Of a DNA stretch of 64,000 bases, positions 49,442 to 57,426 are shown piece by piece. The stretch spans positions 58,356 to 122,355 of the forward strand of contig DATIXI010000039.1 in NCBI GenBank assembly GCA_035518635.1, in the 5' to 3' direction. Position 1 is the first letter of the stretch. Each line of letters begins with the position of its first letter. Made by a program: the position numbers and the translations under genes. Source of the stretch: AC-32 sp035518635. Lineage in GTDB: Bacteria > Actinomycetota > Thermoleophilia > Gaiellales > Gaiellaceae. The notes beneath the pieces are model-generated. The model saw only the letters and a program-made list of their open reading frames with translations. It was not told where the DNA came from and ran no database searches.

Positions 49442-49447
49442 TAGACT
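49442..49447 (+). promoter_or_regulatory. Leaderless -10 element of the aldehyde dehydrogenase gene
   Basis: TAGACT ends 6 nt before ATG 49454. On the minus strand the same TA begins TAGGAC, 9 nt before GTG 49428 of the cyclase gene. Confidence 0.5.
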
Positions 49448-49453
49448 TGCGGC

Positions 49454-50881
49454 ATGGCGACAACGGCGGTCGAGCGGAAGCTGTTCATCGGCGGAGAGTG
49501 GATCGAGACCGGCGAGTGGATCGACGTGCACTCGCCCTACTCGGGTGAGGTCGTCGGTCGGGTCGCCAAGGCGGGCGCGGCAGAGACGAAGCGGGCGATC
49601 GACGCAGCCGAGCAGGCGATGCGCGAGCCGCTGCCCGCCCACAGGCGCGCGGAGATCCTCGTCCGCGTCGCGATGGCGCTCGGGCGGCGGCACGACGAGG
49701 TCGCGCGCCAGATCTCCGACGAGGCCGGCAAGCCGATGAAGGCGGCGCGGGTCGAGGCGATTCGGGCGATGTCGACGTACACGTTCGCAGCGGTAGAGGC
49801 GCGGAAGCTCGCGGGCGAGATGGTGCCGATGGACGCGGCGCAGGCGGGCGAGGGGAAGCTCGCGTTCACGCTCCGCGAGCCGATCGGGATCGTCGCCGCG
49901 ATCTCGCCGTTCAACTTCCCGCTCAATCTCGTCTCGCACAAGCTCGCGCCGGCGCTCGCCGCCGGGTGCGCGGTCGTGCTCAAGCCTGCGGGCCACACGC
50001 CGCTCTCAGCCCTGCTCCTGGCGGAGCTCGAGGAGGAGGCGGGCCTCCCGCCGGGCTGGCTCAACGTCGTCGTCGGGCCGTCGTCCGAGATCGGGGACGT
50101 CCTGGTCGAGGATGAGCGCGTCAAAGCGATCTCGTTCACCGGCTCCGGGCCGGTCGGCTGGGGCCTGAAGGAGCGAGCGCCCAGGAAGCGGGTCAACCTC
50201 GAGCTCGGGAACTCGACTCCGGTGATCGTCGCGGCCGACGCGGACCTCGACGCGGCGGCGACGGCCATGGCCGCCAACAGCTTCTCCTTCGCGGGCCAGA
50301 GCTGCATCTCGGTGCAGCGGATCTACGTCGAGCGCGCCGCGTACGACGGGTTCGTCGAGCGCTTCGTGCCGAAGGTCGAGGCACTCGTCGTCGGTGACCC
50401 GGCGGACGAGGAGACCGACGTCGGCCCCGTGATCGACGAGGACGCGCAGACGCGGATCCTCGAGTGGATCGACCAGGCGCGCGCCGGAGGCGCCGAGGTG
50501 CTGGCCGGCGGCGAGGAGCAGGACGGGCTGATCCGGCCGACGGTGATCGCCGGTGCCTCGCCCGACCTCAAGGTCAGCTGCGAGGAGGTCTTCGGCCCCG
50601 TGGTGACCCTCAACGCGGTCGATTCGGTCGACGAGGCGATCTCGCTCGCCAACTCCACGCGCTTCGGCCTCCAGGCCGGCATCTACACGAGCTCGATCGG
50701 GACGGCCCTGCGCGCGGCGCGCGGGCTCGAGTTCGGCGGCGTGACGGTGAACGAGGCGCCCACGTTCCGCACCGACCAGATGCCGTACGGCGGCGTGAAG
50801 GACTCCGGCAACACGCGCGAGGGCCCGGCGTATGCCGTCCGCGAGCTGACCGAAGACCGGCTCGTCGTCGTCCAGCTTTGA
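49454..50881 (+). CDS. NAD(P)-dependent aldehyde dehydrogenase
   Basis: A 475-residue soluble enzyme. The catalytic Cys lies in FAGQSCISVQR (about residue 283), the general-base Glu in VNLELGNSTP, and the cofactor segments are SPFNFPLNLVSHK and FTGSGPVGW. The pattern resembles lactaldehyde, succinate-semialdehyde or non-phosphorylating GAPDH-like members; the substrate is not determinable. ATG 49454 is set by the leaderless -10. Immediately after its stop comes a 49-residue membrane protein gene whose Shine-Dalgarno overlaps the stop. Confidence 0.92.
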   Translation: MATTAVERKLFIGGEWIETGEWIDVHSPYSGEVVGRVAKAGAAETKRAIDAAEQAMREPLPAHRRAEILVRVAMALGRRHDEVARQISDEAGKPMKAARVEAIRAMSTYTFAAVEARKLAGEMVPMDAAQAGEGKLAFTLREPIGIVAAISPFNFPLNLVSHKLAPALAAGCAVVLKPAGHTPLSALLLAELEEEAGLPPGWLNVVVGPSSEIGDVLVEDERVKAISFTGSGPVGWGLKERAPRKRVNLELGNSTPVIVAADADLDAAATAMAANSFSFAGQSCISVQRIYVERAAYDGFVERFVPKVEALVVGDPADEETDVGPVIDEDAQTRILEWIDQARAGGAEVLAGGEEQDGLIRPTVIAGASPDLKVSCEEVFGPVVTLNAVDSVDEAISLANSTRFGLQAGIYTSSIGTALRAARGLEFGGVTVNEAPTFRTDQMPYGGVKDSGNTREGPAYAVRELTEDRLVVVQL

Positions 50882-50894
50882 GGGGGAGCGCGGC

Positions 50895-51044
50895 GTGATC
50901 GGGGTCGCGATCGCGATCGTCGTGATCGGGATCGCGTTCGGGTTCGTCTGGCCCTGGGCCGGGATCGTGATCGGGCTGACAGGCCTCGTGCTGCTCGCGG
51001 CGCTCCTCGCGCGATCGGGCCGCGGAACGCCGAAACCCCGCTAG
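50895..51044 (+). CDS. Small two-helix membrane protein (49 aa)
   Basis: A short gene, too small for common length cut-offs, starting at GTG 50895 with AGGGGGAG placed 6 nt upstream. Residues 2-19 and 22-39 form two hydrophobic helices joined by WPW (VWPWAGIVIG), and the tail RSGRGTPKPR is basic, so a hairpin in the membrane with a cytoplasmic tail is likely. It is in the same transcription unit as the aldehyde dehydrogenase. Function unknown. Confidence 0.65.
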   Translation: MIGVAIAIVVIGIAFGFVWPWAGIVIGLTGLVLLAALLARSGRGTPKPR

Positions 51045-51073
51045 CTGAGGCGTCGCGTGCGATGCCGATCTGA

Positions 51074-51100
51074 GGACGCGCGGGCTAAGCCCGCGCGTCC
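51074..51100. terminator. Perfect 12-bp hairpin, terminator candidate
   Basis: GGACGCGCGGGC (51074-51085) and GCCCGCGCGTCC (51089-51100) flank a TAA loop. It lies 30 bp after the small membrane protein gene. No T-run follows, which is common for actinobacterial terminators. Confidence 0.6.
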
Positions 51101-51146
51101 GTCTGAAAGGATGGGTCGAGGCCGCTGCGTTCACCGGAGACCGTTC

Positions 51147-51174
51147 TTGAGGCGTCGGTCGCCGTTGCTAGACT
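51147..51174 (+). promoter_or_regulatory. Promoter of the zinc-ribbon gene pair
   Basis: TTGAGG (51147-51152), 16-bp spacer, TAGACT (51169-51174); GTG 51185 starts 10 nt later. Confidence 0.5.
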
Positions 51175-51184
51175 CGCGCCTCGC

Positions 51185-51709
51185 GTGGCCCGTTTTTCCC
51201 TGCTAAACCGCATCCGGCGCCAACCGGAGAGCGACTCCGGAGAAGCCCCGCCGAGGCCCCTGCGCCGCGCGCCGTCACCCGGCGCGCTCCGCCGCGAGCG
51301 GCGCGCGATCCTGAAGGCCCGCGAGGAGCAGATCCGCGATCTCGGCGGACTAACTCTCGAGATGTACCGGCGATCCTCGTTCCGGGACGACCTCCTGATC
51401 GACAAGTGCCGCGAGATCGTCGCGCTCGAGGAGCGGCTACACGAGCTGGACTCGATGCTCGACGCCGTCGCGAGCGCGCGCCGAGCGCCCGCGACCTGCG
51501 AGTGCGGCGCTCCGGTGCCCTGGGGCTCGCACTTCTGCGCGAACTGCGGACGGCCCACCGGCCCGGAGCCGGTCGTCTCCTGCGCGAACTGCGGCCACCC
51601 GCTGCCGGCGGACGCCAAGTTCTGCGCCAGCTGCGGCCAGGCGGCCGGCCCGGACGCCTCCGGAGAGCACGGCGCCGCGGACAACGGCGCCGACCCCTGG
51701 GAGCGCTAG
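51185..51709 (+). CDS. Double zinc-ribbon protein
   Basis: A 174-residue cytoplasmic protein. A basic N terminus and a helical region (residues 35-98) precede two zinc-ribbon units: CECGAPVPWGSHFCANCG, then CANCGHPLPADAKFCASCG, each with paired CxxC or CxC knuckles. Such ribbons are common in actinobacterial adaptor proteins of unknown role. GTG 51185 follows a visible promoter. The next gene starts on the base after its stop and also carries a ribbon, so the two probably work together. Confidence 0.75.
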   Translation: MARFSLLNRIRRQPESDSGEAPPRPLRRAPSPGALRRERRAILKAREEQIRDLGGLTLEMYRRSSFRDDLLIDKCREIVALEERLHELDSMLDAVASARRAPATCECGAPVPWGSHFCANCGRPTGPEPVVSCANCGHPLPADAKFCASCGQAAGPDASGEHGAADNGADPWER

Positions 51710-52393
51710 GTGGCGGGCGGCGAGCAGGACGCAGGGCGCTGCCCTCGCTGCGACACCCCGTACGCCGAGGGGCAGGAGTTCTGCCTCGAATGCGGGGCCC
51801 GGCTGCCGTCCCCGACCGGTCTGGTCGGGCGCCTCGGCTCCGCCTGGCGCCGCCGGTTCGACTGGTATCCCGGCGACTGGATCTGGCCCGCGCTGCTCGC
51901 ACTTGTCATCGCGGCCGCGGCGGGCGCAGCCTCGGCGATCTGGCTCTCCGACTCGAGCGCGAGCGACAACAACACCGTCGTGGCGACGTCTCCGGGCGCG
52001 ACGAGCGTCCAGCTGACCCAGACCGCGCCCGAGCCGACGATCACCCAGCCGACGCAGACGACCCCGACCACGACCGCCGCGCCCCCGCCACCGCCTTCCC
52101 AGGCGAACGCGCCGACGACCTGGCCCGCGGGACGCAGCGGCTGGACGATCGTCCTGGACTCGCTCCCGAGCCCGAGCGGACGGGCGGCGGCGCTCGCCGA
52201 GGCGAGGCGGGCGCGCCAGGGCGGCCTGGCGAAGGTCGGCGTCCTCGACTCGTCGCAGTTCTCGAGCCTCCACCCCGGCTATCTCGTCGTCTTCGCCGGC
52301 ATCTACGCCTCGCAGGCGGAGGCTCAGAGCGCCATCATCGATGCCCACCAGCACGGCTTCGGCGGTGCCTACCCGCGCCGCATCACCCCGTAG
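51710..52393 (+). CDS. Zinc-ribbon membrane protein with SPOR-like domain
   Basis: A 227-residue protein with three parts: an N-terminal zinc ribbon CPRCDTPYAEGQEFCLECG (residues 11-29), one membrane helix at about 61-81, and after a Thr/Pro-rich linker a C-terminal domain (about 142-225) resembling SPOR (GWTIVLDSLPS, then LVVFAGIYASQAEAQSAI). SPOR domains bind denuded peptidoglycan at septa. The orientation would put the ribbon inside and SPOR outside. The GTG start directly abuts the previous stop. Confidence 0.78.
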   Translation: MAGGEQDAGRCPRCDTPYAEGQEFCLECGARLPSPTGLVGRLGSAWRRRFDWYPGDWIWPALLALVIAAAAGAASAIWLSDSSASDNNTVVATSPGATSVQLTQTAPEPTITQPTQTTPTTTAAPPPPPSQANAPTTWPAGRSGWTIVLDSLPSPSGRAAALAEARRARQGGLAKVGVLDSSQFSSLHPGYLVVFAGIYASQAEAQSAIIDAHQHGFGGAYPRRITP

Positions 52394-52404
52394 GACGCCG
52401 TTTA

Positions 52405-52420
52405 CCGGTTTGCAAACCGG
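52405..52420. promoter_or_regulatory. 16-bp palindrome upstream of the DUF5763-like gene promoter
   Basis: CCGGTTTGCAAACCGG is self-complementary and ends 10 bp before the -35 hexamer. It could be an activator or repressor site, or help end transcription of the SPOR-like gene. Confidence 0.45.
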
Positions 52421-52430
52421 AAGCCAGACT

Positions 52431-52459
52431 TTGTAACAGGGTCGCGAGTCGGTTATATT
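52431..52459 (+). promoter_or_regulatory. Strong sigma-70-type promoter
   Basis: TTGTAA (52431-52436), 17-bp spacer, TATATT (52454-52459). This is the most AT-rich -10 in the window. It gives a leader of about 80 nt before TTG 52547. Confidence 0.75.
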
Positions 52460-52489
52460 CGCCCCGCAGGCCCTAGTCGCAGGTCACGT

Positions 52490-52504
52490 TTAACCGCTGG
52501 TTAA
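52490..52504 (+). promoter_or_regulatory. Leader hairpin TTAACC-GCT-GGTTAA
   Basis: A six-base perfect stem with a 3-nt loop inside the predicted leader, followed by the palindrome CAAAGCTTTG. It may be a regulatory structure or a protein site. Confidence 0.35.
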
Positions 52505-52546
52505 CAAAGCTTTGCGCCAGATTAACAGGAGCCCGGGATACTGACG

Positions 52547-52996
52547 TTGGACGAGAGAGCCCTCCAGATTCAGGCCTGCATGTATCAGTACTCACGTGCC
52601 ATTTACAGGTCGATCAAGGATCTCGTCGATCCCTACGTCGACTCGGAGACGCGCATCCAGTACCGGCGAGAGGTGCTGGAGGCCTGCGAGCAGACGATGG
52701 AACGGCTCGCCAAGGACCCGCTCTACTTCGCGAAGCCCGACCGGGCCCTCTTCCAGGATCTTCGCCGCTACTTCCCGATCACGTGCCAGGCGCAGGTCGC
52801 CTGGGCCGTGCGCGAGGGCGTCGCAGCGGCGGTCGCGTTCATCGACAGCCAGATCGAGGCAGGCGCGTTCGACGGAGGCGTTGCGCGCTGCCGTGCGACG
52901 ACGCGCAAGGGTAAGCCGTGTCAGCGCACCCCGCTGCCCGACCGCGACTACTGCCCGTCGCACCAGCATCTCGAGCGCAGCAAGGTCGCCGCGTAG
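52547..52996 (+). CDS. Helical protein with C-terminal DUF5763-like zinc motif
   Basis: A 149-residue protein. Residues 1-110 are helical (IQACMYQYSRAIYRSIKDLVDPYVD, then ACEQTMERLAKDPLYFAKPDRALFQ); the end carries CRATTRKGKPCQRTPLPDRDYC followed by PSHQH, which resembles the DUF5763 cysteine/histidine motif. Function unknown. A TTG start at 52547 is proposed since the upstream residues DERALQIQ keep the helical pattern; ATG 52580 is the alternative. It has the best promoter of the right half of the window. Confidence 0.68.
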   Translation: MDERALQIQACMYQYSRAIYRSIKDLVDPYVDSETRIQYRREVLEACEQTMERLAKDPLYFAKPDRALFQDLRRYFPITCQAQVAWAVREGVAAAVAFIDSQIEAGAFDGGVARCRATTRKGKPCQRTPLPDRDYCPSHQHLERSKVAA

Positions 52997-53027
52997 CCGA
53001 CCGGGGTCGGAGGCAACCGACCGGTTA

Positions 53028-53054
53028 GGCGGCGCCGGCTTTTTCGGCGTCGCC
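53028..53054 (+). terminator. Hairpin terminator after the DUF5763-like gene
   Basis: GGCGGCGCCG (53028-53037) pairs with CGGCGTCGCC (53045-53054), ten pairs with one G-T, around the loop GCTTTTT. A smaller hairpin CCGAC-N4-GTCGG precedes it at 52997-53010. Confidence 0.55.
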
Positions 53055-53062
53055 GTCCTGAA

Positions 53063-53077
53063 ACCGGCGTAGCCGGT
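53063..53077. promoter_or_regulatory. Inverted repeat at the pafBC promoter
   Basis: ACCGGC-GTA-GCCGGT is a perfect 6-bp inverted repeat whose last base is the first of the -10 TAGGCT (53077-53082). Confidence 0.4.
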
Positions 53078-53082
53078 AGGCT
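53077..53082 (+). promoter_or_regulatory. -10 element of the pafBC gene
   Basis: TAGGCT ends 10 nt before TTG 53093. Confidence 0.4.
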
Positions 53083-53092
53083 CGCGGCGGGC

Positions 53093-55108
53093 TTGAGCCA
53101 CGACACTGACAAGCTGATCCGCCAGCTCTCGCTGGTCGCGTTCCTGATGGCGGAGCGGCGGCCGGTGACCGCGCGCGAGATCAAGAGCAGCGTCGAGGGC
53201 TACCAGGAGATGTCCGACGAGGCGTTCGCGCGCCGGTTCTACTCCGACCGCGCCGAGCTGCAGGCGCTCGGCGTCCCCCTCCACTCACAGCGGGACGAGT
53301 ACACAGGTGAGGAGCTCTACACGATGCGCTCCGAACGGTACTTCCTACCGCCGCTCGAGCTGACCGACGAGGAGCTCGCGGCGCTGCAGACGTGCCTGTA
53401 CCTGCTCGAGGGCAAGTTCGCGTACGCCGAGCCGCTGCGGCTGGCGCTGCAGAACCTCGCGCTCGGCCGGCCCGGCTTCTCGGAGGCGCCGACGGACACG
53501 GCGATGCGGGTCGAAGTGCTCGACCCCGAGTACTCGACCGAGATGCAGGGGCGGCTGAGCAAGCTCGAGGCCGCCATCTCGAAGCAGCGCACGGTCAAGT
53601 TCCCCTACTGGTCGATCTCGCGGGACGACGAGCGGGAACGGACGATCAACCCGTACGCGCTGTTCCAGGACGCGGGCGCGTGGTACGTCGTCGGCCAGGA
53701 CCTCGACGCCGACGACGAGCGCACGTTCCGCGTCTCGAGAATCCGGGGCGAGATCCGCTTCGCCACGAGGCGCGAGCGCGACTTCCGCCTGCCCGCCGAG
53801 TTCGACGTCGGCCAGTATCGGGGCCGGCCTCCGTGGCAGATCGGCGATCCGGTCGGCGAGGCCCGGATCGAGGTCGGCGGCGACACGGCCTGGTGGGTGC
53901 AGCGGACATACGCTGGCCGCGGCCGGGTCGAGGAGGGCGTCTTCGTGACCGAGTACTCGAGCCTGCCGCTGCTCGCATCCTGGGTCCTGCGCCAGGACGG
54001 GCGCGCGGCGCCGCAGGCCCCGGAGGAGCTCCGGCGCGAGGTCGCGCGGGCGCTGCGCGCCGTCCGCGACCGCCACGAGAAGCCGCCCGAGCGCCTGGCC
54101 GCGGAGCTGAACGGCGAGGCCGAGGAGGCCGTCGAGCGGCCGGCCGCGCCGGTCCACCCCGAGCGCTTCGCCGTCCTCCAGGCGCTCCTCGCCTACCTGC
54201 TCGACCGCTGCGGCGAGGACGCCGAGGCCGAGATCCCCGCCGCCGACCTCGTCGAGCGGTTCGGGATCCCGCCCGAAGAGCTCGAGGAGCACCTGTCCCT
54301 GCTCAACCTCGTCAACTTCGGCGGTGGCTGCTACGCCGTCTACGCCGAGCTCGACGGCGACACCGTCCGCGTCGACAAGGAGCTGTTCGGGGACACGTTT
54401 CGCGCGCCGCCGCGTCTGACCCCGCTCGAGGCGCGCGCGATCAGGCTCGCGCTCGAGTTCGTCGGGCCGATGATCGCCGCAGACGCGCGCACTCCGCTCG
54501 AGCGCGTGCGGGCGAAGCTCGAGGAGACGTTCGGCGAGTTCGAGCTGGCCCAGACCCCGGAGCCACAGGTGCAGCGCGCCGAGGAGGACCTCGTCGGAAC
54601 GCTCAGCCGCGGGCTGCGCGAGCGGCGGCTCGTCCAGGTCGACTACCTCAAGGAGGGCGAGGACGAGATCTCGACGCACCTCGTCGAGCCCTACTCGCTC
54701 GAGCGGCGCCTCCCGTACTGGTACGTGCACACCTGGGACCGCACGCGCGAGGGCGAGCGCTCGTTCCGGCTCGATCGGATGCGCAGCGCACGGATCCAGC
54801 GCAGCCGCTTCGAGCCGCGCGAGGGCTTCGACCCGCACGAGTTCCGCGACGCCCGTACCGCGCGGATCTGGTACTCGAAGGAGATCGCCCGCTGGGAGCT
54901 CGAGAAGGGCGCACGGCTCCTGCGCGACCGCTCCGCGGTGGCCGAGCGGCCGGTCGGGAGCCCGGAGTGGCTCGTCGGCGAGATCCTGTCGTACCGCGGC
55001 GAGGCGGTCGTGCTCGACCCGCCGGAGCTCCGCAGGGCGATCGCCCAGCGTGCGCGCGAGCTGCAGCGCGACCTCGGCCTCTCGCGCGTCCGCGTCACCT
55101 CCGCCTAG
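53093..55108 (+). CDS. PafBC-like WYL-domain transcriptional regulator (fused)
   Basis: A 671-residue protein formed from two tandem HTH-WYL units, matching a PafB-PafC fusion. Half 1 has an N-terminal winged helix (LIRQLSLVAFLMAERRPVTAREIKSSVEGY) and a WYL core (PYWSISRDDERERTINPYALFQ, WYVVGQDLD). Half 2 has a second HTH-like region (about 350-430) and WYL core (VDYLKEGEDEISTHLVEPYSLERRLPYWYVHTWD). PafBC activates the non-SOS DNA damage response in mycobacteria. Proteasome genes are not nearby. TTG 53093 is the proposed start. Confidence 0.88.
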   Translation: MSHDTDKLIRQLSLVAFLMAERRPVTAREIKSSVEGYQEMSDEAFARRFYSDRAELQALGVPLHSQRDEYTGEELYTMRSERYFLPPLELTDEELAALQTCLYLLEGKFAYAEPLRLALQNLALGRPGFSEAPTDTAMRVEVLDPEYSTEMQGRLSKLEAAISKQRTVKFPYWSISRDDERERTINPYALFQDAGAWYVVGQDLDADDERTFRVSRIRGEIRFATRRERDFRLPAEFDVGQYRGRPPWQIGDPVGEARIEVGGDTAWWVQRTYAGRGRVEEGVFVTEYSSLPLLASWVLRQDGRAAPQAPEELRREVARALRAVRDRHEKPPERLAAELNGEAEEAVERPAAPVHPERFAVLQALLAYLLDRCGEDAEAEIPAADLVERFGIPPEELEEHLSLLNLVNFGGGCYAVYAELDGDTVRVDKELFGDTFRAPPRLTPLEARAIRLALEFVGPMIAADARTPLERVRAKLEETFGEFELAQTPEPQVQRAEEDLVGTLSRGLRERRLVQVDYLKEGEDEISTHLVEPYSLERRLPYWYVHTWDRTREGERSFRLDRMRSARIQRSRFEPREGFDPHEFRDARTARIWYSKEIARWELEKGARLLRDRSAVAERPVGSPEWLVGEILSYRGEAVVLDPPELRRAIAQRARELQRDLGLSRVRVTSA

Positions 55109-55181
55109 CGGCGCACCCGCAGGCGAGATTCGCCATGCTGCCCCGAGCAGCGTCCATTCACACGAACGAGGGGGTGGTGAG

Positions 55182-55631
55182 ATGACCGCGAAGAGCGACT
55201 TCACCGAGGAGGAGTGGGGCCTCGTGGCCGAGGGCCCCGCGATCGCCGGCATGATCGCCGCAACGGCGCAGAAGGGCGGCACGTTCAGGGAGAGCTACGC
55301 GCTTGCCAAGACCTACGCCGAGGCGCGCCAGCACCACGGGGAGAGCGAGCTGCTCGACACGCTCGTGTCCGAGAAGCCGCACTTCGACCGACACAAGTAC
55401 CACTCGGCCGAGGAGCTCCAGGGGCAGGGCCTCCAGCGGATCCACGAGGCGACCTCGCTCCTCGAGAGCAAGGCGACCCCGGACGACGTGACCGCCTACA
55501 AGACGTTCACGCTCAACGTGGCGAAGAACGTCGCGGCCGCCCACAAGGAGGACGGCGAGAAGGTCAGCCCCGCGGAGGAGGCCGCGATCGCGGCGGTGAG
55601 CGCGAGCCTCGAGGGCGGAGGGCCCGCCTGA
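55182..55631 (+). CDS. Hypothetical helical protein
   Basis: A 149-residue soluble, acidic, Ala-rich helical protein (TEEEWGLVAEGPAIAGMIAATA onward to SPAEEAAIAAVSASLEGG). No named family with confidence and no signal peptide. Unlike many neighbours it has a purine-rich Shine-Dalgarno-like sequence (GGTGGTGAG) just before ATG 55182. Its stop is 1 bp from that of the convergent kinase gene. Confidence 0.7.
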   Translation: MTAKSDFTEEEWGLVAEGPAIAGMIAATAQKGGTFRESYALAKTYAEARQHHGESELLDTLVSEKPHFDRHKYHSAEELQGQGLQRIHEATSLLESKATPDDVTAYKTFTLNVAKNVAAAHKEDGEKVSPAEEAAIAAVSASLEGGGPA

Positions 55632-55632
55632 G

Positions 55633-57426
55633 CTAGCTCTGCCGCGGCAGCTCGAGCGTGAACGTCGACCCGCGGCGGGGCGACGAGGAGACGTCCAGCG
55701 TGCCGCCGTGCGCCTCGGCGATCGAGCGCGCGATGAAGAGGCCGAGCCCGGTGCCCGGCCTCGTGTTGCCGCTCGTGACCCGGCCGAACTTCTCGAAGAT
55801 CAGGCGCTGATCCTCGGGCGCGATCCCGGGCCCGTGGTCGCGGATGGCGACGAGCACGCGGCCGGCCTCGCTGTAGGCGCGCACCTCGACCTCGTCCCCG
55901 GCCGGAGAGTACTTGATCGCGTTGTCGATCAGGTTCATGAGCACCTGCCGCAGCCGCTCGGCGTCGCCGCGCACCTGCGGCAGCGGCTCGTGCACCTCGG
56001 CGCGGAGGCCCACCTCGTCCGAGCCCAGCTCGGCGAGCGCCACCGTGTCGCGCACGAGCTCACCGAGGTCGACCTCGCCGAACCGGATGTTGAACGTGCC
56101 CGCCTCGATCCTCGAGGTGTCGAGCACGTCGCCGACCAGGCCCGCGAGCCGCTCGGTCTCGTCGGCGATCAGGCCGAGGAACGACTCGCGCTGGTCGGCC
56201 GTGAGCTCCCGCCAGCGCTGCTGCAGGGTCCGGGCCGAGCCGATCACCGCAGCCATCGGCGTGCGGAGCTCATGCGACACCAGCGAGACGAAGTCGGCAC
56301 GGAGAGCCGAGAGGCGCCGTAGCTCCTCGACCGTCCGGCGCTCGGCGTCGTACGCCCGGATGTTCTGCACCGCGCTCGCGACGAGGCGCCCGAGCAACTC
56401 CGCGAGCTCGATCTCCTCGGAGCTGAACGCGTCCGTCTCGTGGCGTGAGATCGCGATCATCCCGATCGCCTGCGGACCCTGGAGGAGCGGTGTCCCGAGC
56501 CGGCTGTGGAGCCCCAGCGCGAGGAGCTTGTCCTCACCGTCGTACTCCGCGCCGCTCATGTCTCGGCGGTAGACGGCCTCGCTCGTGCTGAGCACCTCCT
56601 CGAGCACCGAGCCCTGGATCGGCTGCGCCGAGTCGGGCGGCAGGACGTTCTCGGCGCCCTCGCCGCTGACCGCCATCACGTGCGCGGCCCCCTCCTCGGC
56701 AAGCACGATCGAAATCCGGTCGAAGGGGATCAGCACGCGAACCTCGTTGATGAACGCGTCGAACGCCTGCTCGAGCTCGAGCGACGAGCCGAGCGCTCGC
56801 GCGCAGCGGTTCGCAGCCTCGAGCACGTCCGCCCGGCGGCCGAGCTCGTCGCGCAGCCGCTCGGCCTCGGCGGCCCTCGCCTCCGCGATCGACGTCTGGC
56901 GAAACAGCCGCGAGGCGAGCCAGCCGACGACGAGCCCGAGCAGCAGCTCGATCCCGAGCTGCAGCGTGACGAAGTCGACGTGGAAGCTGAGCGGTGGGTA
57001 GCGGCGCTCTCGGAGCCACTCGAAGACGAACATGACCGGCGCGCTCGCGACCACGACGGCCAGCGCGCCCGTGATCCCGAAGCGGAGCCCCGCCTCGACG
57101 AGCGGCATGAGCATCACTTGGCGGACCGGCGTCCCGCGCTCGTAGCTGTAGACGAAGATGTACGCGGAGACGATTGCGAAGTCGAACGCGAGCGCGAGCA
57201 CGCCGAGGTGCAGCTGGGCGCGGGCCGTCAACTCGCGGCGGCAGAGCACGAAGATCACGACCGCACCGACCGTGAAGACGCCGGTGATGATCCAGGCCCG
57301 GGTCTCGTAGCCGGACGGGTAGTTCTCGGTGAGCGCGACCTGGGCGAACGCGAACGGGATCGCGCCTACCCGCACCCACGCGATCCAGCGCTCGAGGTCG
57401 CGCCTGTGCTCGAGCTCCGAGTTCAC
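55633..57426 (-). CDS. Membrane sensor histidine kinase with GAF domain
   Basis: A 597-residue kinase. Five to six membrane helices occupy residues 20-172, a coiled coil follows, a GAF domain spans about 200-355, the HisKA acceptor is His385 in SLVSHELRTP, and the ATPase domain has NLIDNAIKYS, RDHGPGI and GTGLGLFIARS. No response regulator is adjacent. GTG 57426 overlaps the queG stop by 4 bp, so it is co-translated with a tRNA-modification enzyme, which looks like operon economy rather than function. Confidence 0.93.
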   Translation of the reverse strand: MNSELEHRRDLERWIAWVRVGAIPFAFAQVALTENYPSGYETRAWIITGVFTVGAVVIFVLCRRELTARAQLHLGVLALAFDFAIVSAYIFVYSYERGTPVRQVMLMPLVEAGLRFGITGALAVVVASAPVMFVFEWLRERRYPPLSFHVDFVTLQLGIELLLGLVVGWLASRLFRQTSIAEARAAEAERLRDELGRRADVLEAANRCARALGSSLELEQAFDAFINEVRVLIPFDRISIVLAEEGAAHVMAVSGEGAENVLPPDSAQPIQGSVLEEVLSTSEAVYRRDMSGAEYDGEDKLLALGLHSRLGTPLLQGPQAIGMIAISRHETDAFSSEEIELAELLGRLVASAVQNIRAYDAERRTVEELRRLSALRADFVSLVSHELRTPMAAVIGSARTLQQRWRELTADQRESFLGLIADETERLAGLVGDVLDTSRIEAGTFNIRFGEVDLGELVRDTVALAELGSDEVGLRAEVHEPLPQVRGDAERLRQVLMNLIDNAIKYSPAGDEVEVRAYSEAGRVLVAIRDHGPGIAPEDQRLIFEKFGRVTSGNTRPGTGLGLFIARSIAEAHGGTLDVSSSPRRGSTFTLELPRQS

